Shown in pieces: positions 1-7,687 of a stretch of 64,000 bases of DNA; position 1 is the first letter of the stretch; the number at the start of each line of letters is the position of its first letter. Made by a program: the position numbers and the translations under genes. The stretch is from the NCBI GenBank assembly GCA_019415335.1, contig DXKH01000045.1, positions 62,001-126,000 on the forward strand, in the 5' to 3' direction. Source of the stretch: Citrobacter sp. Its GTDB lineage: Bacteria; Pseudomonadota; Gammaproteobacteria; Enterobacterales; Enterobacteriaceae. Under the pieces are notes generated by a model. That model made no database searches and had not been told where the DNA came from. It saw nothing but the letters and a program-made list of their open reading frames with translations.

Positions 1-300
1 GAAATCGTCAAGAGTCAGGACCCGTCGCCAGGTGTTTTTTGGCAGATCCGGATCGATAAGCAGTGCAGCAACGGCCACGAATTGCGCATTATTGTCCATT
101 GGCATATCAAGCGTCAACGATTCGCCTGGGCGCAGACGGATGTCTTTTTCTACCCGCTGCAACACCTGAAAACGAGACAGCGGTATGCCAGCGGTTTCCG
201 CACAACCCGGGATACTTCTCCCCTCCCAGCCATCCCCTTCTTTCACCGATAATATCCAGGCCGAAACATCCGTACCTTTCTCATCTACACTGACATGATG
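1..300 (-). pseudogene. TssJ-like type VI secretion lipoprotein fragment, incomplete at both ends
   Basis: The reverse strand is open from position 300 to the left edge, and its translation resembles the C-terminal half of the TssJ/VasD outer-membrane lipoprotein. It shows an R-P-G-E-S turn, then L-T-L-D-M-P, then F-V-A-V-A-A-L and a conserved W-R-R. An in-frame TGA lies at 301-303. There is no ATG upstream of the conserved part, no signal peptide and no lipobox cysteine. The divergent ydhS starts only 48 nt away, so an N-terminal half would not fit. I infer a gene decayed or truncated at a recombination junction; the 3' end lies outside the window. The family assignment comes from motif memory and is moderate. 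Confidence 0.4.
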
Positions 301-316
301 TCACCGAATCTCGGTG
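291..316. promoter_or_regulatory. Two adjoining inverted repeats upstream of ydhS
   Basis: TGACATGATGTCA (291-303) is a perfect odd-centred palindrome. It is followed at once by CACCGAATCTCGGTG (302-316), a 6-bp stem with a 3-nt loop. They lie 32-57 nt upstream of the ydhS start and could form an operator or a leader hairpin. No known regulator's consensus is recognised. Confidence 0.3.
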
Positions 317-347
317 GCTAAATAAAAATAACAGGGCGGACAGGGAT

Positions 348-1958
348 ATGAAAAAAATCGCGATTATCGGGGCGGGTCCCACAGGGGTCTATACCTTTTT
401 CTCATTACTCAAAGAGGAGCAACCACTGGAGATCGCCGTTTTTGAACGCGGAAACCGGGCAGGAATTGGAATGCCTTACCGTCATTCTGAAAATGATCCA
501 ATGATGTTGGCAAATATTGCCAGTATCGAGGTTCCGCCTCTTTTTGACACCTGGCTTGAGTGGTTGCAGACCCAGGAAGCACCGTACCTTGCACGGTATG
601 GCGTTAACAAGGAAACACTGCACCAGCGTCAGTTTCTGCCCCGCATTTTACTGGGCGACTATTTCCGCGCGCAATTTTTGCAAGCCGTCCACCACGCAGA
701 AAACCGGGGATTTAAGGTCATGTTGTACGAATCCTGTGAAGTCACGGATGTTGATGTGGTGCCCACTGGCGTACAGCTCTGGAGCGATCAGCACACGCAG
801 CCGTTCCATGTCGACTTAGCGGTGATCGCCACGGGGCACGTCTGGCCGGACGATGACGAATCCACGCACACATTTTATCCCAGCCCCTGGTCTGGCCTGA
901 TGGAGGCTGACGTGCCAGCCGCCCGAGTGGGTATTCTGGGAACCTCACTGAGTGGTCTGGATGCCGCAATGGCGGTAGCGGTACAACACGGAACGTTTCA
1001 CGAAACGCAGGATAATCAGGTCAATTTCTCACTCAATAAAGACAGTGAAGCACTGGAGATGACGCTGATGTCCCGTTCCGGCATTTTACCGGAAGCCGAC
1101 TTCTACTGCCCCATTCCCTATGAACCGCTGGAGTGCGCTACCGATGAGGCCATAAGGCGCGAAATCGCTGCCGGTTCAACCGGGCTTCTCGATCGGGTTT
1201 TTAGCCTCATGCAACAAGAACTGGCAGTAGCCGACCCGAAATGGGCTGAACAAATAGCGCTCTCCTCACTGGATGCGGATAGCTTTCCCGTGGCGGTGTT
1301 TGCCGACAGAGCACACAGCGATCCGTTCGAATGGGCGGCCACAAATCTGAAAGAGGTCGATGAGAATAAGCGTAACAAACGCACCGTTGCCTGGCGCTAT
1401 ACCCTGCTGCGCCTGCATGAAGGCGTTCAGGATATCGTTGCCCATCTGAATGAAGAAGATAGCAAGCGGTTCAGTTCGGGGCTTGCCCGCGTGTTTATTG
1501 ATAATTATGCGGCGATCCCGTCAGAGTCCGTTCGCCGAATGCTGGCCTTGCACGCCGCCGGTATTCTGCGCATTCTCACGCTGGGACAGGATTACGGGAA
1601 GGAGATAAAAGCGGATCGTACCGAGATTACGACGCACAATGATCGCCTGTCATTTGACGTATTCATCGATGCACGAGGCCAAAAACCCCTGAAGACAAAA
1701 GATTTGCCGTTCCCGCGATTACGCAGGCAATTACTGTCATGTGGTGATGCGATTCCGGAGGTTGGCGAAGACTATACGCTTCAGGCGCCGGAGAGTGTTC
1801 GCGGGCGAATTGCCTTTGGCGCGTTGCCCTATTTAATGCACGACCGCCCCTTTATCCAGGGGCTTGTCGCCTGTCAGGAGATTGGCAATGCGATGGCCAG
1901 GGCCGTATCGAAACCCGCTTCTCGTCTGCGCAGACGTTTATCCCTTTATGATCGGTAA
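348..1958 (+). CDS. ydhS: YdhS, FAD/NAD(P)-binding protein
   Basis: A 536-residue protein, close to the length of E. coli YdhS. Residues 3-14 carry the dinucleotide-binding glycine motif I-A-I-I-G-A-G-P-T-G, and a second nucleotide-binding turn (G-I-L-G-T-S-L-S-G-L) lies near residue 205. This is the layout of the YdhS/HpnW-type family of FAD-NAD(P)-binding proteins. The substrate is unknown. The start at 348 follows AGGGAT, a usable ribosome site. In E. coli ydhS borders ydhT, but here about 6.4 kb of other genes separate them. Assignment to the family is firm; biochemical function is not known. Confidence 0.88.
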   Translation: MKKIAIIGAGPTGVYTFFSLLKEEQPLEIAVFERGNRAGIGMPYRHSENDPMMLANIASIEVPPLFDTWLEWLQTQEAPYLARYGVNKETLHQRQFLPRILLGDYFRAQFLQAVHHAENRGFKVMLYESCEVTDVDVVPTGVQLWSDQHTQPFHVDLAVIATGHVWPDDDESTHTFYPSPWSGLMEADVPAARVGILGTSLSGLDAAMAVAVQHGTFHETQDNQVNFSLNKDSEALEMTLMSRSGILPEADFYCPIPYEPLECATDEAIRREIAAGSTGLLDRVFSLMQQELAVADPKWAEQIALSSLDADSFPVAVFADRAHSDPFEWAATNLKEVDENKRNKRTVAWRYTLLRLHEGVQDIVAHLNEEDSKRFSSGLARVFIDNYAAIPSESVRRMLALHAAGILRILTLGQDYGKEIKADRTEITTHNDRLSFDVFIDARGQKPLKTKDLPFPRLRRQLLSCGDAIPEVGEDYTLQAPESVRGRIAFGALPYLMHDRPFIQGLVACQEIGNAMARAVSKPASRLRRRLSLYDR

Positions 1959-2041
1959 CGCCGCACGCATTGTGGATGCATCAAGCCCCTCGTTTGCCCT
2001 ATACTTGTCGGATGTCAAAAATGAGTGAAGAAGGGTGAACG

Positions 2042-2182
2042 ATGGAAATTGATCTCGATAATCTGGTCTTTAACGGACTGGAAGAAGCGCAGGAACGTAA
2101 CGCAGAACGTCTGGAAGATGCGGATAAAAAAGCCGAATCGGTGATTGCTGATGATGACTGCGGCGACGCCTGCAAAATCTGA
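2042..2182 (+). CDS. Unknown 46-residue acidic protein with C-terminal cysteine pair
   Basis: ATG at 2042 follows GAAGAAGGGTG, a fair ribosome site. The 46-residue product starts M-E-I-D-L-D-N-L-V-F, continues with a charged segment rich in E, R and K that is probably helical, and ends D-D-D-C-G-D-A-C-K-I. The C-x3-C pair at the extreme C-terminus could bind a metal or form a disulfide. It lies 83 nt downstream of ydhS and is followed directly by a strong terminator, so it may be the last gene of the ydhS transcript. I do not recognise the family. Coding is supported by start signal, codon use and the terminator placement only. Confidence 0.55.
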   Translation: MEIDLDNLVFNGLEEAQERNAERLEDADKKAESVIADDDCGDACKI

Positions 2183-2187
2183 AAGAA

Positions 2188-2222
2188 CACGGGCCCGTCT
2201 GCGGCAGGCCCGTGAATCTGTT
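2188..2222. terminator. Intrinsic terminator between the 46-residue gene and the GlcG-like gene
   Basis: CACGGGCC (2188-2195) pairs with GGCCCGTG (2207-2214), and the sequence after it on the + strand is T-rich. It sits between two convergent genes and probably ends the ydhS-side transcript. Confidence 0.65.
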
Positions 2223-2702
2223 TTATCTCTTCAGGCTATCCAGCGCCTGTTGTGCACAGGCCTCATCAAGGTGCCCACCCGGCGCGCCGCCGATACCGAT
2301 AGCACCAATCACGTCGTCGCCCTCCTTCACCGGTAAGCCGCCAGCCAACAGCAGGAAGCCAGGGACGTCACGCATATTCTGTGCACCCGCATTGCTTTGT
2401 GCGGATTCCATCACTTTACCGGTCGCATTTTTGGTGCTCAGCGCGGTATAGGCTTTCATCTCACTGGCTTTCACCGTGTGCGGACCGGCGTTATCGGTGC
2501 GCTGCATTGCTTTCATCACACCGGCACGGTCGACCACCGTGACGCTCACCTGGTAGTTTTTAGCGCTGCAGGACTGGATTGCCGCGCTTGCCAGTGCGTT
2601 AGCCTGGGCCAGCGAGATATTTTTCTGTGTCAGGGTTTCCGCCTGAGCGGACAGGCTCACCACGGTTGCCAGACACGCACCCGCTATCATTAACTTTTTC
2701 AT
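2223..2702 (-). CDS. GlcG/HbpS-family periplasmic protein
   Basis: The 159-residue product opens with a typical signal peptide (M-K-K-L-M-I-A-G ... S-A-Q-A, cleavage after about residue 21). The mature part is a single GlcG/HbpS (formerly DUF336) domain, with the characteristic V-V-D-R-A-G near residue 58 and the glycine-rich I-G-A-I-G-I-G-G-A-P-G-G near the C-terminus. Members of this family bind haem or small ligands, or accompany glycolate and propanediol genes. It is transcribed in the same direction as the two-component genes upstream, with an 87-nt gap, so it may be their target. The ligand is unknown. Confidence 0.75.
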   Translation of the reverse strand: MKKLMIAGACLATVVSLSAQAETLTQKNISLAQANALASAAIQSCSAKNYQVSVTVVDRAGVMKAMQRTDNAGPHTVKASEMKAYTALSTKNATGKVMESAQSNAGAQNMRDVPGFLLLAGGLPVKEGDDVIGAIGIGGAPGGHLDEACAQQALDSLKR

Positions 2703-2789
2703 CGCAAATCCTTATTCGTAGAGACAATACGAGCATATCGGGACAAGCGAATGAATGTTATTCGGTTGATTACGCAACCCGCCTGGTAG

Positions 2790-3401
2790 TTATACGGATT
2801 GCAATTTATCGAATTCGCGGATCGCCTGGACCAGACTGGTCACGCCCAGCTTGGCAAATACCGCCGCGCGATGCGCTTCAACGGTTCGCGGCGACAGATT
2901 CAGTCGTGCCGCCACCTCTTTGTTACTGCGACCCTCGATCAGTTCCGTCAGTACCTCATGTTCTCGCGTCGTCAGTTGATTGAACAGCGCCTTCACCCGC
3001 ATTCTCTCCTGCCAGGAGAGCGACCGTTGCTGACTTTCTGCAAACGCTAAGTCGACGGTTTCAATCAGTTTGTCGGCGTCCAGCGGCTTCGTGAAAAACT
3101 CAAAAACACCCTGATGAAAAGCGCGACGACAGGCATCAATAGTGCCGTGTCCGGTCATCACGATGATGGGGAGCAGCGGCCAGGGCCAGGCCCCCTCTTC
3201 CAGCCACACCAGCCCACCTTTACCCGGCATCCGCATGTCCAGCAGCAGACATCCCGTGAGCGCCCTGTTTTCACCGTGATGAGCTACAAAGGCGGATATA
3301 CTCGCGTACGGTTTCACCTTCCAGTCCATCCCACTGAGCAGAAAGGCCATCGATTCCCTGATCGACGCATCGTCATCTATTAAGTAGATGGTTTTATCCA
3401 T
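2790..3401 (-). CDS. FixJ/DctR-type response regulator
   Basis: 203 residues. The receiver domain spans about 3-115, with acidic pocket D9-D11, phospho-acceptor D55 (L-L-L-D-M-R-M-P-G) and K105 (T-K-P-L-D). The C-terminal LuxR-type helix-turn-helix spans about 138-195 (L-T-T-R-E-H-E-V-L ... R-T-V-E-A-H-R). This is the FixJ subfamily, which also contains TtrR, but the gene is distinct from ttrR at 14.8-15.5 kb. Its start overlaps the end of the sensor gene by 8 nt, so the two are co-translated. Likely targets are its neighbours, the GlcG-like gene or the ABC transporter; this is inference. Confidence 0.85.
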   Translation of the reverse strand: MDKTIYLIDDDASIRESMAFLLSGMDWKVKPYASISAFVAHHGENRALTGCLLLDMRMPGKGGLVWLEEGAWPWPLLPIIVMTGHGTIDACRRAFHQGVFEFFTKPLDADKLIETVDLAFAESQQRSLSWQERMRVKALFNQLTTREHEVLTELIEGRSNKEVAARLNLSPRTVEAHRAAVFAKLGVTSLVQAIREFDKLQSV

Positions 3402-4722
3402 GTGTGCACTCCTCGCTGCGGGGCAGATGCAGTGTCACTTCAGCGCCACCCTGCGGCGCGTTCGCCAGAAAGATCGTGCCATTCATCTGGCCCATTAATG
3501 ACTCTGTCAACGTCATGCCCAGTCCCATTCCGCTCTGACGACCGCTGTAAAACGGCATATAGGCATTCTGTAACGCTTCGTCGCTGAATCCAGGACCGCC
3601 ATCGCGAATGACGATCACAATCTCTTCACCGTGACGTCGACTCTGGATCCCCACCCAGGCTTTTTTCGTTTCTTGCTGCGCCTGAATCGCGTTACTGAGC
3701 AGATTATGCAAAACCTGCTCAAGCCAGAGTCGGTCTGCCATCACCACTCGCCCGTCAGGCGCAAAGTCGTGACGCAGTTGCACCGCATCCGCCATGCGCT
3801 CCTGCGCCAACAAATTCCCGACGTGCTCCCAGCACTCTGCAAGATCCACGGCTCGCAGTTCAACGTTGTCGCGCACCACATGTTCACGAAATCGCTGTAA
3901 TAGCTCGCCAATCCGCTGGGTCTGAATCAGCGCAGATGACAGCGCATGTACGACCTGAGGATGCCGCTCTTGCGCAAGTTGCCTCTTCGCACCCTGAATC
4001 CAGGTTTGTGCTGCCGTGAGTGGCTGATTGATCTCATGCACAATGCCGGCGGTGATCTCCCCCAGCGTATTCAGACGAGCATGCTGATAATAACGCGCAC
4101 GTCGCTCTGCATTCTGCCGCTGCTGGCGTTGCCAGATCAGTACGCTTGCACCCCACGTCACAACGGCCCAGAACAGAATAATAAGCAGATGCGGCAGCCA
4201 CGACACAGCCAGCCAGTGCGGTTTTGCTTCGGCGACAAGGGTAAAGGGTTGAGTGGATTGAGGAAATGTCTCCTGCCAGTGCCAGAAGGCGTTGGTCTTA
4301 GCCGGTGTGAAGGTCTTCTCAAACTGGATGACCAGGGCGGTAAAATTATTGTGCTCAGGCACTAATGGCGTGAGATCGACCTTCACCCGAATCTGCCGCC
4401 ACGGATTGTATAGCCAGTACTGGCTGGGTCCGGAGGGTTCCACCCGCGCACTATCTCGCGCGCGGTCAACGGTTTTTTCCAGGGTAAGGATCAACGGAAA
4501 TTTTTTACGTAGCGCGACAGTCTCTTCGTCACCGTTGAGTAACGGCAGGACGGATTCGTTTTGGGTGAGGACTGCGCTGATGCTGGAGAAAATACGGTGA
4601 AACTCGCGATCGCGCTCCCAGTACTGACGACGGATCTGTTCCGCATACAGCAATGAGCAGCTGACAACACAGAAAATTAGCCAGAAAAGAACGGCTCGTT
4701 GCGACAGTTTTTTGCGATTCAT
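3394..4722 (-). CDS. Sensor histidine kinase, DctS/FixL-like
   Basis: 442 residues. Two membrane segments (about 11-27 and 172-197) bracket a periplasmic sensor region of about 145 residues. The H-box histidine is H229 (G-E-I-T-A-G-I-V-H-E-I-N-Q-P-L), the N-box is L-L-S-N-A-I-Q-A, and the G-boxes are D-G-G-P-G-F and G-M-G-L-G-M. The H-E-I-N-Q-P-L type of H-box is typical of kinases paired with FixJ-family regulators, and such a regulator overlaps its 3' end. The periplasmic domain is not recognised, so the stimulus is unknown; carboxylates are common signals for DctS-like kinases. The start at 4722 is the first ATG before the first membrane segment. Confidence 0.83.
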   Translation of the reverse strand: MNRKKLSQRAVLFWLIFCVVSCSLLYAEQIRRQYWERDREFHRIFSSISAVLTQNESVLPLLNGDEETVALRKKFPLILTLEKTVDRARDSARVEPSGPSQYWLYNPWRQIRVKVDLTPLVPEHNNFTALVIQFEKTFTPAKTNAFWHWQETFPQSTQPFTLVAEAKPHWLAVSWLPHLLIILFWAVVTWGASVLIWQRQQRQNAERRARYYQHARLNTLGEITAGIVHEINQPLTAAQTWIQGAKRQLAQERHPQVVHALSSALIQTQRIGELLQRFREHVVRDNVELRAVDLAECWEHVGNLLAQERMADAVQLRHDFAPDGRVVMADRLWLEQVLHNLLSNAIQAQQETKKAWVGIQSRRHGEEIVIVIRDGGPGFSDEALQNAYMPFYSGRQSGMGLGMTLTESLMGQMNGTIFLANAPQGGAEVTLHLPRSEECTHG

Positions 4723-4831
4723 ATTTTTGCAGACAGAGGGTTATCGCATCAAACCTTAGCAGGTTTTGCCTACTTACGGGTACCGGTGAGTGCAGATTTC
4801 ATTCCAGTACACCTCGCGCATCCGACGGTGT

Positions 4832-5023
4832 TCAGCGTGTTGTTTGATCACGAAACCACTCCGGGTCAATGTTAGCAATGTCCACGCCGTACAGGCTGGC
4901 AACAGGAAGAATGGACTCCACAACGCGCTGCAGATTGACCTCTGCACCGGGTTGTCGGGTCGGTTCGGGCGTGATGGCAACGTGCGCCCAAAGACGCGCC
5001 ATCCGCATTTTCATCTTCTCCAT
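4832..5023 (-). CDS. Small unknown protein, 63 residues
   Basis: The start at 5023 has a strong ribosome site (GAGGAG, six nt before ATG). The 63-residue product begins with a basic stretch (M-E-K-M-K-M-R-M-A-R) and continues with a compact sequence containing V-N-L-Q-R-V-V-E-S-I-L and D-P-E-W-F. It has no signal peptide and no membrane segment. It is on the same strand as the sensor kinase and ends 109 nt before it, so it could lead that operon. I do not recognise the family. Several overlapping frames here are open, but only this one has a good ribosome site. Confidence 0.5.
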   Translation of the reverse strand: MEKMKMRMARLWAHVAITPEPTRQPGAEVNLQRVVESILPVASLYGVDIANIDPEWFRDQTTR

Positions 5024-5114
5024 CTCCGGCTCCTCTTTTTGTCAGGTGTTTTTCATTGCAGCGTAAATGACGCAATAAATGAAATGCGAATTTTGCGCAC
5101 CGTTATCTGTTTTT

Positions 5115-5157
5115 GTTCGTTAATAACTCTTCGTTAACACACTGTTCACTAATAACT
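5115..5157. repeat. Pair of 14-nt direct repeats in the ABC transporter promoter region
   Basis: GTTCGTTAATAACT (5115-5128) and GTTCACTAATAACT (5144-5157) match at 12 of 14 positions with a 29-nt period, close to three helical turns. They lie about 100-140 nt upstream of the binding-protein start, in the AT-rich gap between two divergent units (5024-5254). A dimeric activator site is plausible. No regulator is identified. Confidence 0.4.
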
Positions 5158-5254
5158 TTTTGCATATAACTAAGTCTTTTTTCTTCTTTTGCTGCGGGTT
5201 CGGGTTGTGGGAGCGTAAAAGGACAAACCAATAATTTCAGGGATATCAAAGAAA

Positions 5255-6088
5255 ATGATGGCAACGAAAATACAGAGCACGAAAAAAACAATTCTCGCCC
5301 TCGGCGTCATACTCGCCACGAGTTTCATTAGCGTTCAGGCGCAGGCCGATCAACTCGCCGATATCAAGGCCGCAGGCGTGGTCAAGGTCGCGACGTTTGA
5401 CGCTAACCCGCCGTTTGGCTCCGTCGATGCGAAAACCCATCAGATCGTCGGTTACGATGTCGATTTCGCCCAGGCGCTGGCGAAATCACTGGGCGTGAAA
5501 CTGGAACTGGTCGCCACCAATCCCGCTAACCGAATCCCGCTGCTGCAATCGGGAAAAGCCGACCTGATCGTCGCTGATATTACGATCACCCCTGAGCGCG
5601 CTCAGGTTATCGACTTCTCCGTGCCCTACTTTGTCACCGGTCAGCAGTTCCTGGTGCCGGCCACCTCCCCCGACAAGCTCGATGAATACAGCCGCGCGCG
5701 TATCGGCGCGGTGAAAGGAACCACCGGCGAGCAGGCGTTGCATCAGCGCTTCCCGCAATCCCGAGTTCTGGCCTATGACGATATCCCGCTGGCGTTAACG
5801 GCACTGCGTAACGGCAACGTGCAGGCCATCACTCAGGATTCCACTATTCTGGCGGGTTTGCTCAGTGGCGCACCGGACAAAGCGCAGTTCAAAATCCTGC
5901 CGGATTTACTCAGTAAGGAGGAGATCGGCGTGGGTGTGAAGAAAGGCGAGCCGGCATTGCTGAAGGCGGTTAACGATGAATTGCTGAGACTCGAATCCAG
6001 CGGACAGGCAGGCAACATTTATGACGTCTGGTTTGGCCCGGAAACGAAAAATCCACAGCCGCGTGCCTTTAAAATTGAGGCCAGATAA
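5255..6088 (+). CDS. Polar amino acid ABC transporter substrate-binding protein
   Basis: 277 residues with a signal peptide (K-K-T-I-L-A-L-G-V-I-L ... V-Q-A-Q-A, cleavage near 31). The mature protein is a family 3 solute-binding domain: G-Y-D-V-D-F-A-Q-A-L, then G-K-A-D-L-I-V-A-D-I-T and the ligand-carboxylate motif T-P-E-R-A. These residues fit binding of an alpha-amino acid. It begins a four-gene cassette of binding protein, ATPase and two permeases, all on the + strand with overlaps or 1-nt gaps. The exact amino acid cannot be read from sequence; the cassette is most like glutamate/aspartate or glutamine systems. Two ATGs (5255 and 5258) are possible starts. Confidence 0.85.
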   Translation: MMATKIQSTKKTILALGVILATSFISVQAQADQLADIKAAGVVKVATFDANPPFGSVDAKTHQIVGYDVDFAQALAKSLGVKLELVATNPANRIPLLQSGKADLIVADITITPERAQVIDFSVPYFVTGQQFLVPATSPDKLDEYSRARIGAVKGTTGEQALHQRFPQSRVLAYDDIPLALTALRNGNVQAITQDSTILAGLLSGAPDKAQFKILPDLLSKEEIGVGVKKGEPALLKAVNDELLRLESSGQAGNIYDVWFGPETKNPQPRAFKIEAR

Positions 6089-6089
6089 G

Positions 6090-6908
6090 ATGCTGGCTGG
6101 GCTATTCACCCCTTCCGCAGCCCAGGCTGCGGATTTCAACCCGTTACGCCAGGCGCGAGTTGAGTTACGCGATGTGGTGAAAATGTATGGCGATCACCGG
6201 GTACTCAACGGCGTCAGTCTCACCGTCGAACCCGGCGAAGTCGTGACCATACTGGGTCCCTCGGGATCGGGGAAATCAACCCTGATTCGCCTGATCAACC
6301 AACTGGAATCATTAAGTGGCGGCGACATCTTTATTGATGACAAGCCTGTCGGTCAGCTTAAGGGGGCCGCGCTGCGACAACTGCGAAGCCGTATAGGCTT
6401 TGTTTTCCAGCAGTTCAATCTGTATGCCCATCTGACGGCGCAGCAGAATATCACCCTCGCGCTGGAGTACGTCCACGGCTGGAATAAAACCGATGCCACA
6501 CAGCGCGCCTACGCATTGCTGGAGCAAGTCGGGCTGGAAGAAAAGGCTGGAGCTTACCCGGCACAGCTTTCCGGCGGTCAACAGCAGCGGGTGGCGATTG
6601 CCCGTGCGCTGGCCTCTTCACCACAAATTATCCTGTTTGATGAACCGACCTCCGCGCTCGATCCGGAAATGATCGGTGAAGTGTTGCAGGTGATGAAACG
6701 CCTGGCACACAGCGGCATTACGATGATAGTGGTCACGCACGAGATGCACTTCGCCCGCGAAATTGCCGACCGGGTAGTGTTTATCGACGGCGGCGATATT
6801 CTCGAGATTGCGCCTCCGGACGACTTTTTTACCCGACCACAGCATCCGCGCACTCAGCGCTTTCTGCAAAAGGTGCTGGATCCGCTGCATCAGGAGTCAT
6901 CACGATAA
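6090..6908 (+). CDS. Polar amino acid ABC transporter ATP-binding protein (GlnQ-like)
   Basis: 272 residues from the ATG at 6090, one nt after the upstream stop. Walker A is G-P-S-G-S-G-K-S (residues 56-63), the signature is L-S-G-G-Q-Q-Q-R, Walker B is I-L-F-D-E-P-T, followed by S-A-L-D-P-E and the switch histidine in V-V-T-H-E-M. This is the GlnQ/HisP class. An ATG at 6021 would extend the frame into the upstream gene and is less likely. The first 15 residues (ending S-A-A-Q-A-A-D) look like a signal-peptide end, which is odd for a cytoplasmic ATPase. The TAATG overlap links it to the next gene. Confidence 0.87.
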   Translation: MLAGLFTPSAAQAADFNPLRQARVELRDVVKMYGDHRVLNGVSLTVEPGEVVTILGPSGSGKSTLIRLINQLESLSGGDIFIDDKPVGQLKGAALRQLRSRIGFVFQQFNLYAHLTAQQNITLALEYVHGWNKTDATQRAYALLEQVGLEEKAGAYPAQLSGGQQQRVAIARALASSPQIILFDEPTSALDPEMIGEVLQVMKRLAHSGITMIVVTHEMHFAREIADRVVFIDGGDILEIAPPDDFFTRPQHPRTQRFLQKVLDPLHQESSR

Positions 6909-7687
6909 TGCCGCCAATGGACTGGCAGGGGGTGCTTACCGGCCTTCCCCTGCAATGGATCCTCTCCGGATTTCTCACCACACTATGGGTCAGCGCCGCA
7001 GGCATTTTCCTTGCCACCCTGCTGGCTATTTTTCTGTTAGCCCTTCGTCTTTCCGGTCATCGCACGGGCCGTCGCATAGTGGCAGGTTGGGTATCGCTAT
7101 TTCGTAACACCCCGCTACTGGTCCAGTTGCTGTTCTGGTACTTCGCCGGCTGGAATCTGCTACCGCGCGGGTTTGTTGATTTTGTCAACGCGGAACATGG
7201 CTGGTCAATCCTGCCCGGCAACGTCTGGTGGTTGACACCCGAGTTTCTTTGCTCAGCGTGGGGACTCGGCGTGTTTACCTCAGCGTTCCTGGTCGAGGAA
7301 GTCGCCTCCGGGTTACAGGCGGTCTCCGCCGGACAACGCGAAGCCGCGGTCTCGCAGGGATTTTCCTCATGGCAGGCCTTCCGTCATATCCTGCTGCCAC
7401 AAGGGCTGACCAATGCCTGGCAACCGGTGGTGGGGCAATATCTCAACCTGATGAAACTGTCGTCATTAGCCAGCGGCATTGGCTTTGCGGAACTGACTTA
7501 CCAGGTTCGCCAGATTGAAAGCTATAACGCCCATGCACTGGAAGCCTTTGCCGTGGGCACAGCGCTTTATCTGTTCACCGGCATAGCGCTCGGTCTGTTG
7601 TTGACTCATCTGGGGCCCGCTCCCCGACAGGAGAAAAAACCGCAAGCCCGCCGTTTCCGGTTCAGGAGTCCGCAGCATGATCGCTAA
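6908..7687 (+). CDS. Polar amino acid ABC transporter permease 1
   Basis: 259 residues, about five membrane helices. The HisM/GlnP family features are present: the early motif S-L-F-R-N-T-P-L-L-V-Q-L, and the coupling loop G-Q-R-E-A-A-V-S-Q-G-F-S near residue 138, where the ATPase docks. Start and stop overlap the neighbouring genes (1 nt upstream, 11 nt downstream), so the subunits are translationally coupled. The C-terminus ends in a basic tail (R-R-F-R-F-R). Confidence 0.85.
   Translation: MPPMDWQGVLTGLPLQWILSGFLTTLWVSAAGIFLATLLAIFLLALRLSGHRTGRRIVAGWVSLFRNTPLLVQLLFWYFAGWNLLPRGFVDFVNAEHGWSILPGNVWWLTPEFLCSAWGLGVFTSAFLVEEVASGLQAVSAGQREAAVSQGFSSWQAFRHILLPQGLTNAWQPVVGQYLNLMKLSSLASGIGFAELTYQVRQIESYNAHALEAFAVGTALYLFTGIALGLLLTHLGPAPRQEKKPQARRFRFRSPQHDR

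Noticed and set aside
63..293. 76-codon + strand reading frame at the left end
   Set aside because: It lies opposite the TssJ-like frame, has no ribosome site and a proline-rich, low-information translation; the reverse strand carries the coherent protein.
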